From NCBI RefSeq assembly GCF_004187715.1, contig NZ_QZWF01000002.1, positions 1,054,001 through 1,118,000 of the forward strand: a stretch of 64,000 bases of DNA, in the 5' to 3' direction. The stretch is from Streptomyces sp. F001. Its GTDB lineage: Bacteria > Actinomycetota > Actinomycetes > Streptomycetales > Streptomycetaceae. Below the pieces are notes generated by a model that ran no database searches, was not told the DNA's origin, and worked only from the letters and a program-made list of their open reading frames with translations. Within the stretch, counting starts at the first letter, position 1. Each line of letters begins with the position of its first letter. The position numbers and the translations under genes are program-made. Below are positions 45,524 to 54,287 of the stretch, piece after piece.

Positions 45524-45980
45524 TCACCTGCGTTGGCGACAGGAAGGACTGTTTACGCGGCGGCGAGTTGGAAGAGTTCCGGTACGCCTTGGGCGCGGGC
45601 GTAGGGCTGGAAGCGGGGGAGGAGGTGTGGACTTCACGGGTCTGGACGGTGTGGTTGGGGTGGTGGGAGTTGGCCAGGGTGAACTGCCGCAGCGGCTCGA
45701 AGTGGGCCTCGATCGGGTTGGCCCAGGAGGCGTTGGTCGGGGCGAAGAAGCACAGTTCGACCTTGTGCTTCTTCGCCCAGCGGCGGATCTTTGCGCCGGT
45801 GTGGGCGGAGAGGTTGTCCAGGATGATGTAGATCGGGGCGGGCGGCGCGGAACGCCTTCGCCGCCCCGCAGGTTGGCCGCCCACTTGTCGTCCTGCGTGC
45901 GCTTCACCGGCCGCTCCTCCTCGGTGGCAGGGGCTAGGGAGAACGGGGTGCAGCCGGACGGGGGACGCAGGTGCCACGGT
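45524..45980 (-). pseudogene. IS630-family transposase remnant
   Basis: The minus strand reads IYIILDNLSAHTGAKIRRWA, then KHKVELCFFAPTNASWANPI and EAHFEPLRQFTLANSHHPNH. These hold the second Asp and the Glu of the IS630 DDE core. The N-terminal half is missing and the C-terminus is frameshifted after about 45630. Upstream (to 45980) the strand reads VKRTQDDKWAANLRGGEG with no clear relation. Confidence 0.65.
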
Positions 45981-46143
45981 ACGAGGGCGTGCGGGAGGTG
46001 GTTAATCATCGGCCCGGCCGTCGGGATGTGCCCGTCAGGCCCTTGACCGGGTGCCGCTTCGACGGAGGATGGGGGAAGAGAGCGGGTCTGCGTGGTGAAG
46101 TGTGGGCCTCTGATAACTCCGACAGCAGGGAGCGTTTCTTCCG

Positions 46144-46923
46144 ATGACCACACAGCCCGCACGCCCTGAGCGCAGCGGTCCCGAGACCGCCTCGGTCATG
46201 GATGTCTCGCCGTTCAAGCCTTCTCTCGTCAAAGCGGTGTTCAGGGACGTGACCTCGATGCACGTCTCTCGGTCGGCCGCGTGGGCCGCCGCGTCGGTGA
46301 CGCGGACAGTGCTGACGGAGATCATCGACGGCGCGAGGAGAGCGGCGGCGGCGGAGGCCCGGAAGAAGCTGGTTCCCGGGGACCTTCTCTCGGCGATCGA
46401 CCGGAACGTCGAGCTCGAGGTGGGTAACAAGTGGTACGACCACAGCCCGACGTTTCAAGGCCTGACCGGTGTCCTGTACGACGCCGAGGGTGTCATCGTG
46501 CCTTCTCGTAAGCGCAGCAGGTCGCGCAAACCGAGTGCTGTGGTCGGCGCCCACAGGTTCGAGGCTGGGGTCAAGAAGCTGCTGCGGAGCCAGGGGGCGA
46601 CGGCCGTCCCAGCGATGGTCCGCGACCTGGACGGAATCGCGAGCGTGTTCCTGACGGACCTCGCCCGGGACGCGGCCATGGTCGTCCGCGAGGGCGGGGT
46701 CAAACGTTTCGGTACGGTCACCCTAGTGATGTCGGGCGAGCCGGCCCCACCCCCGTTCCTCAAGGATTCCCTCCGGGCCCTGTCCACCCGCAGGGGGGAC
46801 GGGCGGACCATCGGCAGGGATGACATCCTGGCCGCCACCACGATTCAGTTGTTCGGCGGCAACCTCAGGCAGCGAGCCCTCACCGAAGCACGCGAGGCGA
46901 CACAGAACACTTCGGCCGGCTGA
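46144..46923 (+). CDS. Histone-fold doublet resembling fused H2A-H2B
   Basis: A 259-residue protein from ATG 46144; GGGAG lies about 12 bases upstream. Residues 23-95 align with the H2A histone fold: alpha1 PFKPSLVKAVFRDV, long alpha2 AAASVTRTVLTEIIDGARRA, then KKLVPGDLLSAIDRNVELEV matching the H2A loop-2/alpha3 pattern (TRIIPRHLQLAIRNDEEL). Residues 108-122 (TGVLYDAEGVIVPSRK) follow the H2A docking segment (GGVLPNIQAVLLPKK). A basic linker (SRKRSRSRKPS) joins residues 155-250: MVRDLDGIASVFLTDLARDA then RTIGRDDILAATTIQLFGGN and LRQRALTEAREAT. This is the H2B order alpha2, alpha3 ([20 protein letters not shown]) and C-terminal helix (AKHAVSEGTKAV), with an extra 35 residues in loop 2. It would pack with itself and bind DNA; function is inference. 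No relative in the window. Confidence 0.65.
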   Translation: MTTQPARPERSGPETASVMDVSPFKPSLVKAVFRDVTSMHVSRSAAWAAASVTRTVLTEIIDGARRAAAAEARKKLVPGDLLSAIDRNVELEVGNKWYDHSPTFQGLTGVLYDAEGVIVPSRKRSRSRKPSAVVGAHRFEAGVKKLLRSQGATAVPAMVRDLDGIASVFLTDLARDAAMVVREGGVKRFGTVTLVMSGEPAPPPFLKDSLRALSTRRGDGRTIGRDDILAATTIQLFGGNLRQRALTEAREATQNTSAG

Positions 46924-47296
46924 GCGGGTGCGACCAACATCGCCGCCTGCACCCTCATCTGCTACCGCAGACTCGCCAAATGAGATGGCCTCTTATGCCG
47001 CCCTGCGCTCAGCGCGGAGTCTTTTCTGAATGGCTGACGAATCTGCTGTCGACCAGGGCAGGGGCGGCGGCCGTGCACGAGCAGCGTGTTGGCGTCGGGG
47101 AACGGTGGCTGCCCCTACGTCAGCCAGGACGCTAACGAGACGGTACGGCCGACTGCGCGTTAGAAGCTGTGTCTGAGCCCTGCATGACAAGACTCGCAAC
47201 AGGAGACGTTGGACGGCTTCTCTGGCTAATTGGAGGTCCCGTTCTCATGTCTGACGAACCCGCAGGCCAACCCCTTTGCAGTGCGCCCGGAGCCGC
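46924..47296. other. Stretch without a supported gene
   Basis: Lies downstream of the histone-like gene. Short frames on both strands are Arg-rich and unlike known proteins. No hairpin with a T-run was seen. Confidence 0.4.
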
Positions 47297-47746
47297 TTAA
47301 CTACGCGGCGTTGGCGGCTCCCCCTCTTCGTCAAGCAGTGCAGCAGGCTCAAGGAACTCGCAAGCGGTGTCGGAAAGCCTCAGCCAGCGGTGGCCCGATC
47401 GCGGTGTCAGTCCGGCGGAAACCAGCCGCAGTTGGTCCACCCGCAGCTTGATCGGGTCCGGCAACGATGTCGGCAGGGTGGCGAACAGCTGCGCAGTCTG
47501 CTGCTGCCGTAAGACGGCCGCCGCGGCCGGGCACCAGGATTCAGGAGTGTCGGCGTCGGGCTCATCGGCCGTGGCCAGCAGCGCTATGAGTACAACGCTC
47601 TCGACCTGGGCGAGAAACGTGTCGTGGTCGACTTCCCAGGTCTGGAACCGCTGGCGGACACGGCGGGCGAAGGTGCTGTCGGCCAGGCGTGTACGTATCA
47701 CCTCGCCAGCAAGTCGTTCCCCTGCGGTAATCGGATCGGCCGTCAT
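47297..47746 (-). CDS. Hypothetical protein
   Basis: A 149-residue helical protein from ATG 47746 (MTADPITAGERLAGEVIRTR). It contains ARRVRQRFQTWEVDHDTFLA and a moderately hydrophobic helix VESVVLIALLATADEPDA, then an acidic tail LLDEEGEPPTPRS. The 26 extra codons of the longest frame lie in a different composition and are not used. Function unknown. It converges on the histone-like gene. Confidence 0.5.
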   Translation of the reverse strand: MTADPITAGERLAGEVIRTRLADSTFARRVRQRFQTWEVDHDTFLAQVESVVLIALLATADEPDADTPESWCPAAAAVLRQQQTAQLFATLPTSLPDPIKLRVDQLRLVSAGLTPRSGHRWLRLSDTACEFLEPAALLDEEGEPPTPRS

Positions 47747-47826
47747 CCGAGGTTCTCTCCCGTGGCTGGTGCGGGCAGGGCCACAGCACTCTGCCCGCAC
47801 CAGACGGGCTGCTGTTAGAGGCACTT

Positions 47827-49668
47827 AGCTTGACTCTGTCGGGGATCTTGGAGTTACCGAGGTCAGCTGCCCAGGGTTCGCCAGGACTTCAGCCGGGGTA
47901 TCTCGCGCTGGTCGAGGTAGTTCTGGAAGGCAGTCGGTCGGCGGGGCGTAGGTGTTTCCCCGGCCGGTGGCAGTCCGCTGAGGCGCTCGATGTTGACGGC
48001 GATGGCCGTCAGAACGTGCTGGATGTGGGCTTTCCCCTGTCCTCGGTAGCGGCAGCGGCGCATGCCGTGTCCGTGGGCGAACTCGTTGACCGTGCCCTCC
48101 ACTCCGGAGCGGACCGCGTAGCGGGTCTTCCACTCGGCAGTCTGCTGCTCGGCGCGGACGCGGAGTTGCAGGTCGCGGAGTTCTCGCGGGGGAAAGCCCA
48201 CGGTGCGGGCGCTGTCGGCGGTGGCGGTGCACTGGGTGCGGGCCGGGCAGGGCTGGCACTGGCTCTTGGTGAACCGTGCCACGATCAGCGGGGCAGCGGT
48301 GGGCGAGGAGGTCGGGTAGGGGCCGTGCCAGCCCGCGCTGACCTGGCCCTGGGGGCAGGTGACCTGCTGATGGTCGTAGTCGATGTGGAAGTCGTCCCGG
48401 GCGAAGCCCTCGTTCCGGCGGTGCTGGCGGGTGGGGTTGCCCGGCAGCGGCCCGGAGACGGTGACCTGGTGTTCACGTGCGGCTTGTTCCAGGTGGGGCA
48501 GGGAGGTGTAGCCGCCGTCGACCAGGTGCTCGGCGGGCAGCAGTCCGCGACGCGCCAGGCGGGTGTGGATGCCGGGCAGGACCTGGCTGTCGTGGGTGGT
48601 GGACGCGGTGGTGGCCACGTCCGTGATCACGTTGGGGCCGTCGGGAGCACACGTCTCGGTCAGATGGGCGGCGAACCCCTTCCAGCTGATGATGTGTCCG
48701 TGCCGTGCAAACCGGGCCGAGGTGTCGTAGGGAGAGATGACCGCCCGGGACGAGGGCGACAGTCCGGGCCCGCCTTCCGTTTCGGCGGTGCGCCAGCGCA
48801 GGCGGCCTGCGGCGTCGCGGTGTAGTTCTGCACCATGATCTGGCGCAGGGCCTGGACGCGAGGGCCGGACGTGTGGTCTCGTCCGTGCCGGTAGAGGTGT
48901 TCCAGGAGCCGGACGGCGTTGTCGCCGGCAGCGAGGATCCTGGTCTTGGGCTTGGTGGGGTTCTTGCCCAGGCGGACCGGCCGGCCGTAGCGGCGCCCCC
49001 AGTCCTCGTCGACCAGTTCGTCCAGCAGGTGAGGGGATGTGCCGGCGACTTCTTCGAGTGCGGCGCGGACGGCCTCGGTGACCAGCTCCAGCCGGGTCAG
49101 GTCGCGCACCGCGGCCAGGACGTGGGTGGAATCGGTGCGCTGCGTGGTGCGCTCGCGCACCAGACCGGCCTCCTTCAGGCGGGCCAGCGCGAGATCGAGG
49201 AGGCGGTCGGCGCGGTCGTCCTCGGCGAGACGGTCGCGGAAGTCGGCCAGCACTGTGGTGGAAGCCGGGATCGTCCAGCTCCATGGCCATGGCGTACTTG
49301 AAGTCGATGCGGCAGCGCACCGCCTCGGCAGCCTGCCGGTCCGACAGACCGAGCAGGAACTGCAGCACACAGACGGTGGCCAGTTGGGCAGGCGAGAGAC
49401 CCGGACGCCCGTCACGCGGGTACCAGTCGGCGAAGTCCTCGTCGCACCACAGCCCGTCCAGCCGGTCTCTCACCCACATCGCCGTCGTACCGCCCGGGTT
49501 GCTCGCCCGCGCGATCTGCGCGGTCAGAGGCGGGACTTGCTCACCGGAACGGGGGCGAAGCGACAACGGGCACCTCGACAGCTGCATCGGTCGGCAGAAC
49601 TACCCGAGCATGCCCGCTGATCATGCTGCCGCACCGGGAAACTCCAAGATCCCCGACAGAGTCAAGCT
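47827..49668 (-). mobile_element. IS1182-family insertion sequence, about 1.84 kb, in a palindromic target
   Basis: AGCTTGACTCTGTCGGGGAT continuing to 47855 is matched by its complement at 49640-49668, a 29-bp perfect inverted repeat. Outside the ends lie GGCAC on the left and GTGCC on the right, so the target itself is palindromic. This matches the habit of IS1182 elements of entering hairpins such as terminators. The transposase gene is frameshifted. Confidence 0.85.
47863..49587 (-). pseudogene. IS1182-family transposase with two frameshifts
   Basis: N-terminal part [20 protein letters not shown] and [20 protein letters not shown], then a frame change near 49255. The next frame holds [40 protein letters not shown] (first Asp) and [20 protein letters not shown] second change near 48800 returns to the first frame, which gives [40 protein letters not shown] (second Asp), a Cys motif ([12 protein letters not shown]) and [20 protein letters not shown] (Glu). 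All catalytic parts exist but not in one frame. Confidence 0.8.
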
Positions 49669-49681
49669 TAGATGTGCCGTC

Positions 49682-50143
49682 TCATGAGGTTGGTGTCACG
49701 GCCTCGATCACCGGCTCTCCGGCCGGACTTCGGGGAGCGGTCCGTTCGGCGATGAGCCGCCGGTAGTTCGGGCATTGGGTGACGTCCTCGTACTCGCAGT
49801 TCAGGCCGCCCTCGATGAGTTCCAATGAGGCCTGGGCCGCTGCGATTCTCGACCGGAGTTCCTCGGCCGCGGGGCGCAGGATCTCGTGCCGGGTGGCGCG
49901 GTCGGCGGTTGCGGACAGGCTCCTGATGGTGTTCAGGCCAAGGCCAGCCTCCTTCAAGATGAGGATCGTCGCCACGCGGGTGAGGTCGTCCGCACCGTAG
50001 CGGCGGCGCCCGCCAGCGTCCCGTCCGGGGTGCAGCAGGCCCATCGCCTCCCAATGTCGCAGCACGTGCGTGGCCAGGCCGAACCGTGCCGCGAGGGCGC
50101 CGATGCTCAACGTGCCGGCGCCGCCGTCTTCGCTTGACTTCAT
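49682..50143 (-). CDS. MerR-family transcriptional regulator
   Basis: A 153-residue protein from ATG 50143 (MKSSEDGGAGTLSIGALAAR). The winged helix-turn-helix is LSIGALAARFGLATHVLRHW EAMGLL, followed by RRRYGADDLTRVATILILKE and a coiled dimerisation helix. Two or three C-terminal cysteines (LNCEYEDVTQCPNYR) could sense a ligand. It is divergently arranged with the methyltransferase gene, 19 bp apart, and almost certainly regulates that shared promoter. Confidence 0.85.
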   Translation of the reverse strand: MKSSEDGGAGTLSIGALAARFGLATHVLRHWEAMGLLHPGRDAGGRRRYGADDLTRVATILILKEAGLGLNTIRSLSATADRATRHEILRPAAEELRSRIAAAQASLELIEGGLNCEYEDVTQCPNYRRLIAERTAPRSPAGEPVIEAVTPTS

Positions 50144-50162
50144 GCCGACATTAAGTCGCAGC

Positions 50163-50942
50163 ATGACGTCCATGTCCAAGAATCAGGAAGCGGTGGAAGA
50201 GCATCGCGACACCGAAGCCCTGCTGGCCGTCCTCGACGCTGCGGACCAGATGCCGAGCGCCACTCGGCTGCGGACCCGCTCCTACGAACTGCTGTCTCTC
50301 GTCCCGGACTCGACCGTCGTGGACGTCGGCTGCGGCGCCGGACGAGCCGTCGCCGAGCTGGCCGAACGCGGCGTCCACGCGGTGGGCGTGGACCCCAGCC
50401 CGCGGATGCTGGCCGCGGCCCGGGAGCGATGGGCCGACGCCGAGTTCCGGGAAGCGGGGGCGGAGGATCTGCCGTTCGTCGACGGAAGCGTACGCGGCTA
50501 CCGTGCCGACAAGGTCTTCCACGTACTTCAGGAGCCAGGGCGCGCGGTGGCGGAGGCACGACGGGTCCTCTGCCCGGGCGGCAGGATCGTCCTGGTTGGT
50601 CAGGACTGGGATGCCATCATGATCGACTCGGATGACGCGGCGCTCACCCGCACGATCGTGCACGCCCGCGCCGACCTCCTGGGCACGCCCCGCGCCGGCC
50701 GCCAGTACCGCAGCCTGCTCCTGGCGGGCGGCTTCGACGATGTCATGGTCGAGGTGCACACCAGCGTGTTCACCGACCCCGCGATGCTGTCGCTGCTCGC
50801 GAGGCTCGCCGAGCCAGCCTGCGCCAGCGGAGCCGTCGGCCGTGACCAGGCGGACGAGTGGCTCGCCGAACAGCGCCGACGCGCCGAGGCTGGCCGCTTC
50901 CTCATCGCCATTCCGTTTTTCGTGGCCTCCGCCTCCGCCTGA
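50163..50942 (+). CDS. SAM-dependent methyltransferase (class I)
   Basis: A 259-residue protein from ATG 50163 or 50172. Motif I is VVDVGCGAGRAVAELAERG with the acidic end of strand 2 at AVGVDPSP. FREAGAEDLPFVDGSVRGYR corresponds to motif II, and RVLCPGGRIVLVGQDWD to motif III. It fits the UbiE/Methyltransf_11 group. Substrate unknown. It is controlled by the divergent MerR gene. Confidence 0.87.
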   Translation: MTSMSKNQEAVEEHRDTEALLAVLDAADQMPSATRLRTRSYELLSLVPDSTVVDVGCGAGRAVAELAERGVHAVGVDPSPRMLAAARERWADAEFREAGAEDLPFVDGSVRGYRADKVFHVLQEPGRAVAEARRVLCPGGRIVLVGQDWDAIMIDSDDAALTRTIVHARADLLGTPRAGRQYRSLLLAGGFDDVMVEVHTSVFTDPAMLSLLARLAEPACASGAVGRDQADEWLAEQRRRAEAGRFLIAIPFFVASASA

Positions 50943-51051
50943 GAACTCCTAACGAAATGATCTTCAAGGTGGTTGGATCACTCCGAGACTGATGACATCA
51001 CCACATCAGGACTGGCGATCTAGTCTGGCCGTCGATCGAAGGAGGCGGCAC

Positions 51052-51930
51052 ATGGCCGACGTCGTAGATCTCATCTGCTACCCCATCAAGGGATGTGCGG
51101 GCACGTCGATAAGCGACGCGCTCCTCACACCGGCGGGACTCGCGCACGACCGCAGTTTCATGGTGATCAGCGAAGACGGGGTCTACCGCACCCAGCGCCG
51201 CCATCCCCGCCTCGCCCTGATCCGACCCGCAGTCAGCGCCGACGGCAGCCGGCTCACGCTCGACTCGAGCGACACAACGGGCCGTTATGGCACGGTGCGC
51301 CTCAACGTCACCACGTCCGCGCTGCGACGCGATGTCGACCTGTTCGGCGCCGCCTTCCAGGGGATTGACCAGGGCGACGAAGCCGCTGCCTGGCTCTCGG
51401 AGGTCCTCGGCACCCCCAGCCGTCTGGTCCGCGTGCCCCCGGAGCACGACCGGGTCGCCGACGGCTTGACCCCCGGCCCCTCCGGCTACGCCGACAGCAG
51501 CGCCGTACACCTGCTGTCCCGGTCCTCCCTCACCCTCCTCAACCGGCGGATGGCCGAGCGCGGCTCCCCGCCCCTGCCGATGAACCGCTTCCGCCCGAAC
51601 ATCGTCGTCGACAGCGGCCCCGGCCAAGGCCATGACAGTGACGGTGGCGACTGGGCGGCCGTACCGCACGCCGAGGACCGCGCGCGCGGCATCAGGATCG
51701 GCGGGGCCGAACTGGGTTATGCCAAGCTCGCGGTGCGCTGCGCGGTCACCCTGGTCGACCAGGAGGCCGGGGCGCGGCAGGGGCGGGAGCCGCTGCGTAC
51801 GCTCGCAAGCTACCGGCGAGCGGCGAGCGGAGGCGTGGTGTTCGGCGCGAAGTTCTCCGTGGTGCGGCCGGGCAAGCTGTCTGTCGGCGACGAGGTGGTC
51901 GTCCAGGAGTGGGGCGAGGCCGAACTGTAA
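51052..51930 (+). CDS. MOSC-domain protein (YcbX-like)
   Basis: A 292-residue protein from ATG 51052 after GAAGGAGG. The N-terminal MOSC_N beta-barrel begins VVDLICYPIKGCAGTSISDA and includes DRSFMVISEDGVYRTQRRHP. The MOSC domain carries PMNRFRPNIVVDSG and KLAVRCAVTLVDQEAGARQG, where the Cys is the candidate molybdenum-cofactor sulfur carrier site, and ends FGAKFSVVRPGKLSVGDEV. Unlike E. coli YcbX it has no C-terminal ferredoxin domain. Likely a Moco-dependent reductase such as an N-hydroxylated-compound reductase. Confidence 0.85.
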   Translation: MADVVDLICYPIKGCAGTSISDALLTPAGLAHDRSFMVISEDGVYRTQRRHPRLALIRPAVSADGSRLTLDSSDTTGRYGTVRLNVTTSALRRDVDLFGAAFQGIDQGDEAAAWLSEVLGTPSRLVRVPPEHDRVADGLTPGPSGYADSSAVHLLSRSSLTLLNRRMAERGSPPLPMNRFRPNIVVDSGPGQGHDSDGGDWAAVPHAEDRARGIRIGGAELGYAKLAVRCAVTLVDQEAGARQGREPLRTLASYRRAASGGVVFGAKFSVVRPGKLSVGDEVVVQEWGEAEL

Positions 51931-51937
51931 GAACATC

Positions 51938-52066
51938 TACTGCGATGAGTTCAGGCGTCGCCAGCAGATGAGTGCGCAACCGAGGGCGAGGAAGGCTGCG
52001 TCGATGTCGTCGCGTATCTCCCAGCGGATCTGCAGGCGGCGGAAGCCGTGCAGCCAGGCGGATGGG
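51938..52066 (-). pseudogene. IS5-family transposase, C-terminal scrap
   Basis: The minus strand encodes [20 protein letters not shown] then AAFLALGCALICWRRLNSSQ and a stop at 51938. This is the C-terminal Glu-helix region (xWLxxFRRLxIRxExRxDI) of IS5 transposases. About 40 residues only. Confidence 0.65.
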
Positions 52067-52117
52067 TGGGCCGCGCGGCGAGGTACTCGCCGAAGGCGAG
52101 TCCTTTTCCGCACGGCC

Positions 52118-52550
52118 TCCCGCCGAACCGGACATGACGGTATCGAGGACCTCAACGTCGCCGGGATGACCCGCACCGCACGCGGCACCCTCGACAAGCC
52201 TGGCCGCCGTGTCAAGCAGAAAGCTGGCCTCAACCGGTCCATCCTGGACGCCTCACCCGGCGAGCTGCGCCGCCAACTCACCTACAAGACTCGCTGGTAC
52301 GGCTCCAGCCTCGCGGTCCTGGACCGCTGGTGGCCGTCCAGCAAGACCCGCTCCGCCTGCGGATGGCAAAACCCACGCCTCAGGCTCGCGGACAGGACGT
52401 TCCACTGCACCAACTGCGCTCTCAGAATCGACCGGGACCTCAACGCCGCGCGGAACATCGCGCGCCACGCCGTCCCCGTCGACCGGCCTGTCGCCCCTGG
52501 TAGAGGGGAGATACAAAACGCCGACAGCCTGGTCAAGGTGTTGTGTTCGT
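52118..52550 (+). pseudogene. TnpB (IS200/IS605) C-terminal remnant
   Basis: The frame reads GIEDLNVAGMTRTARGTLDK, then SPGELRRQLTYKTRWYGSSL, SSKTRSACGWQNPRLRLADR and TFHCTNCALRIDRDLNAARN. This preserves the RuvC-II Glu (IEDLNVAGM), the CxxC-type zinc finger (partly degenerate; the second Cys of the first pair is replaced) and the RuvC-III Asp in DRDLNAARN. The N-terminal RuvC-I part is lost and the frame continues past the expected end. It cannot be active. No guide RNA end was recognised. Confidence 0.75.
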
Positions 52551-52875
52551 CGATGCAGCGGGCCAACTCGGCCAATGGCTCAATGTATGAGGTTCCCCCG
52601 AGATGCGGAGTGTGGTGACAGAGGGTCAGATGGGACTCATGAGAGGAACATCGACCATGGCTGCCCCCAGAAAGTACTCCAAGACCACGGAGTTAGGGCC
52701 GATCTGCGGCTGTCAAGTGGCCTGAATCCGAAGGCCAGTGGAGGTCGGGCGGGATCCACTCAAGTTCGAGCGCGTAGATTCCCCGTCCGGTGCGGCGGAG
52801 AATGTGGTATGCCCCGGTTCTGATGGAGTCGGGTTGCTGGGACAATTGACGATCCAGCAGCCTTCGGAGGCCGTG

Positions 52876-53178
52876 ATGCCCCGCAGCTATTCGCCCGAGT
52901 TCCGCCGCAAGGTTCTCGATCTCGTCGCATCCGGGAGGAAGGTCGCCGAGGTCGCCCAACTCCTCGGCATCAGCGACCAGACGATCTATATCTGGCGCCG
53001 CCAACATCTCATCGACACAGGCCAGTTGCCCGGCACGACCAGCAGCGACCTGTCCGAGCTCGCCGCGGCCCGCAAGCGCATCGCCGAGTTGGAGGCCGAG
53101 TTGGCCATCCACCGGCGGGCCGCCGAACTGCTGGGTACGGCGACGTCCCCAAAAGGCGGTTCGAAGCCATCCGCGTGA
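52876..53178 (+). CDS. IS3-family OrfA
   Basis: A 100-residue protein starting MPRSYSPEFRRKVLDLVASG. Helix-turn-helix: VAEVAQLLGISDQTIYIWRR. It is followed by a leucine-zipper-like helix (ARKRIAELEAELAIHRRAAE) as usual for IS3 OrfA. It overlaps the OrfB frame by 4 bases or joins it by frameshift. In the 150 bases before it, MAAPRKYS at about 52659 is a 7-8-residue scrap of another IS3-type OrfA. Confidence 0.85.
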   Translation: MPRSYSPEFRRKVLDLVASGRKVAEVAQLLGISDQTIYIWRRQHLIDTGQLPGTTSSDLSELAAARKRIAELEAELAIHRRAAELLGTATSPKGGSKPSA

Positions 53179-54213
53179 TGGCCCGCGAGCACCTGCCGGT
53201 GCAGCTGGCCTGCCGGGTGCTGCATGTCGCCGAGTCCGGGTACTACGCCTGGCGGGACCGTCCGCCGTCGAAGCGCCTGGTCAAGCACGCCTGGCTGACC
53301 GAGGCCATCGTGGGCATCCACACCGCCTCCCGCGGCACCTACGGCACGCGCCGGGTCCATGCCGAACTCCGCCTGGGCCTGAGCATCCACGTCAGCCACG
53401 GCACCGTGGAACTGCTGATGCAGCGCGCCGGCCTGCATGGCCTGCCCGGCAGCCGGCGCCCCCGCGCCAAGCACGTCACCCCGTCCGTCACCGACCTGGG
53501 GGAGCGGAACTTCACCCGTCACGCCCGGGACCAGTTATGGGTCACCGACATCACCGAGCACCCCACCTTCGAGGGCAAGGTGTACTGCGCGGTCGTCCTG
53601 GACACGTTCTCGCGACGCGTAGTGGGCTGGTCGATCGACGCCTCACCCACCGCGGCGCTGACCACCAACGCCCTGGCCATGGCCATCGGCAACCGCTCCC
53701 CGCGGCCGGGCGGCACCATCATCCACTCCGATCACGGAGTGCAGCCCAGGTTCAACCGGTCGTCGCAACACCGGGCTCCTGGAGCGATAGTAGATGCTCA
53801 TTGAGGGCTTCGGCGGGTGTCTTCCAGCCGAGGGGATCTGGCCCCGATACGACCGGACAGCCTGCTGCCGCTTCCCCACAGCCACCAACAACACCTCCAA
53901 CTACGAGGTGTTGCGACGACCACTTGAATCCACCCAGTTCGGGTCCTGGGCGTTCACCCAGCGCGCGAGGGCCTCCGGCCTGCTGCCCTCGATGGGCTCC
54001 ATCGGGGACTGCGTGGACAACGCGATGATGGAGTCCTTCTGGGCTCGGGTCCAGGTCGAACTGCTCAACCGCAGACGGTGGCGGACCCGCCTGGAGCTGT
54101 CCACCGCGCTCTTCGAGTACCTGGAAATCTTCCACAACCGACAGCGCAGGCATTCCGCGCTGGGCATGCTCAGCCCGGTGGAGTACGAACTCCGTTCCCC
54201 GCCTGTAGCGTGA
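53175..54213 (+). pseudogene. IS3-family OrfB transposase interrupted by a 190-bp mini-element
   Basis: The first part (MAREHLPVQLACRVLHVAES) has the HTH_21 segment RGTYGTRRVHAELRLGLSIH and the first Asp in DQLWVTDITEHPTFEGKVYC. The second Asp is in IIHSDHGVQ at 53742. There a 190-bp insert breaks the frame; after it the protein resumes FGSWAFTQRARASGLLPSMG, SIGDCVDNAMMESFWARVQV (Glu) and HNRQRRHSALGMLSPVEYEL. Removing the insert and one CAG restores a continuous OrfB. Confidence 0.85.
53745..53934 (-). mobile_element. MITE-like 190-bp internally deleted IS30 derivative
   Basis: The ends share GGTCGTCGCAACACC as an inverted repeat preceded by TTCAA on both sides. CAG flanks the insert on both sides (53742-53744 and 53935-53937), a 3-bp target duplication fitting IS30. 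Near the left end the minus strand still encodes GWKTPAEALNEHLLSLQ and GVATTG, the C-terminus of IS30 transposases. The rest of the IS30 gene is deleted, so it could only move with a transposase supplied in trans. Confidence 0.75.
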
Positions 54214-54287
54214 AACCAAGCAACTCGACTCCGCCCAACTCGGGACAGTCCGCGGACTCCACGAAACTCGGGGCAGCTCAGTGGATC

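Noticed and set aside
52118..52550. Active TnpB/omega-RNA system
   Set aside because: RuvC-I and the N-terminal half are missing and the zinc finger is degenerate; no guide RNA end was seen.
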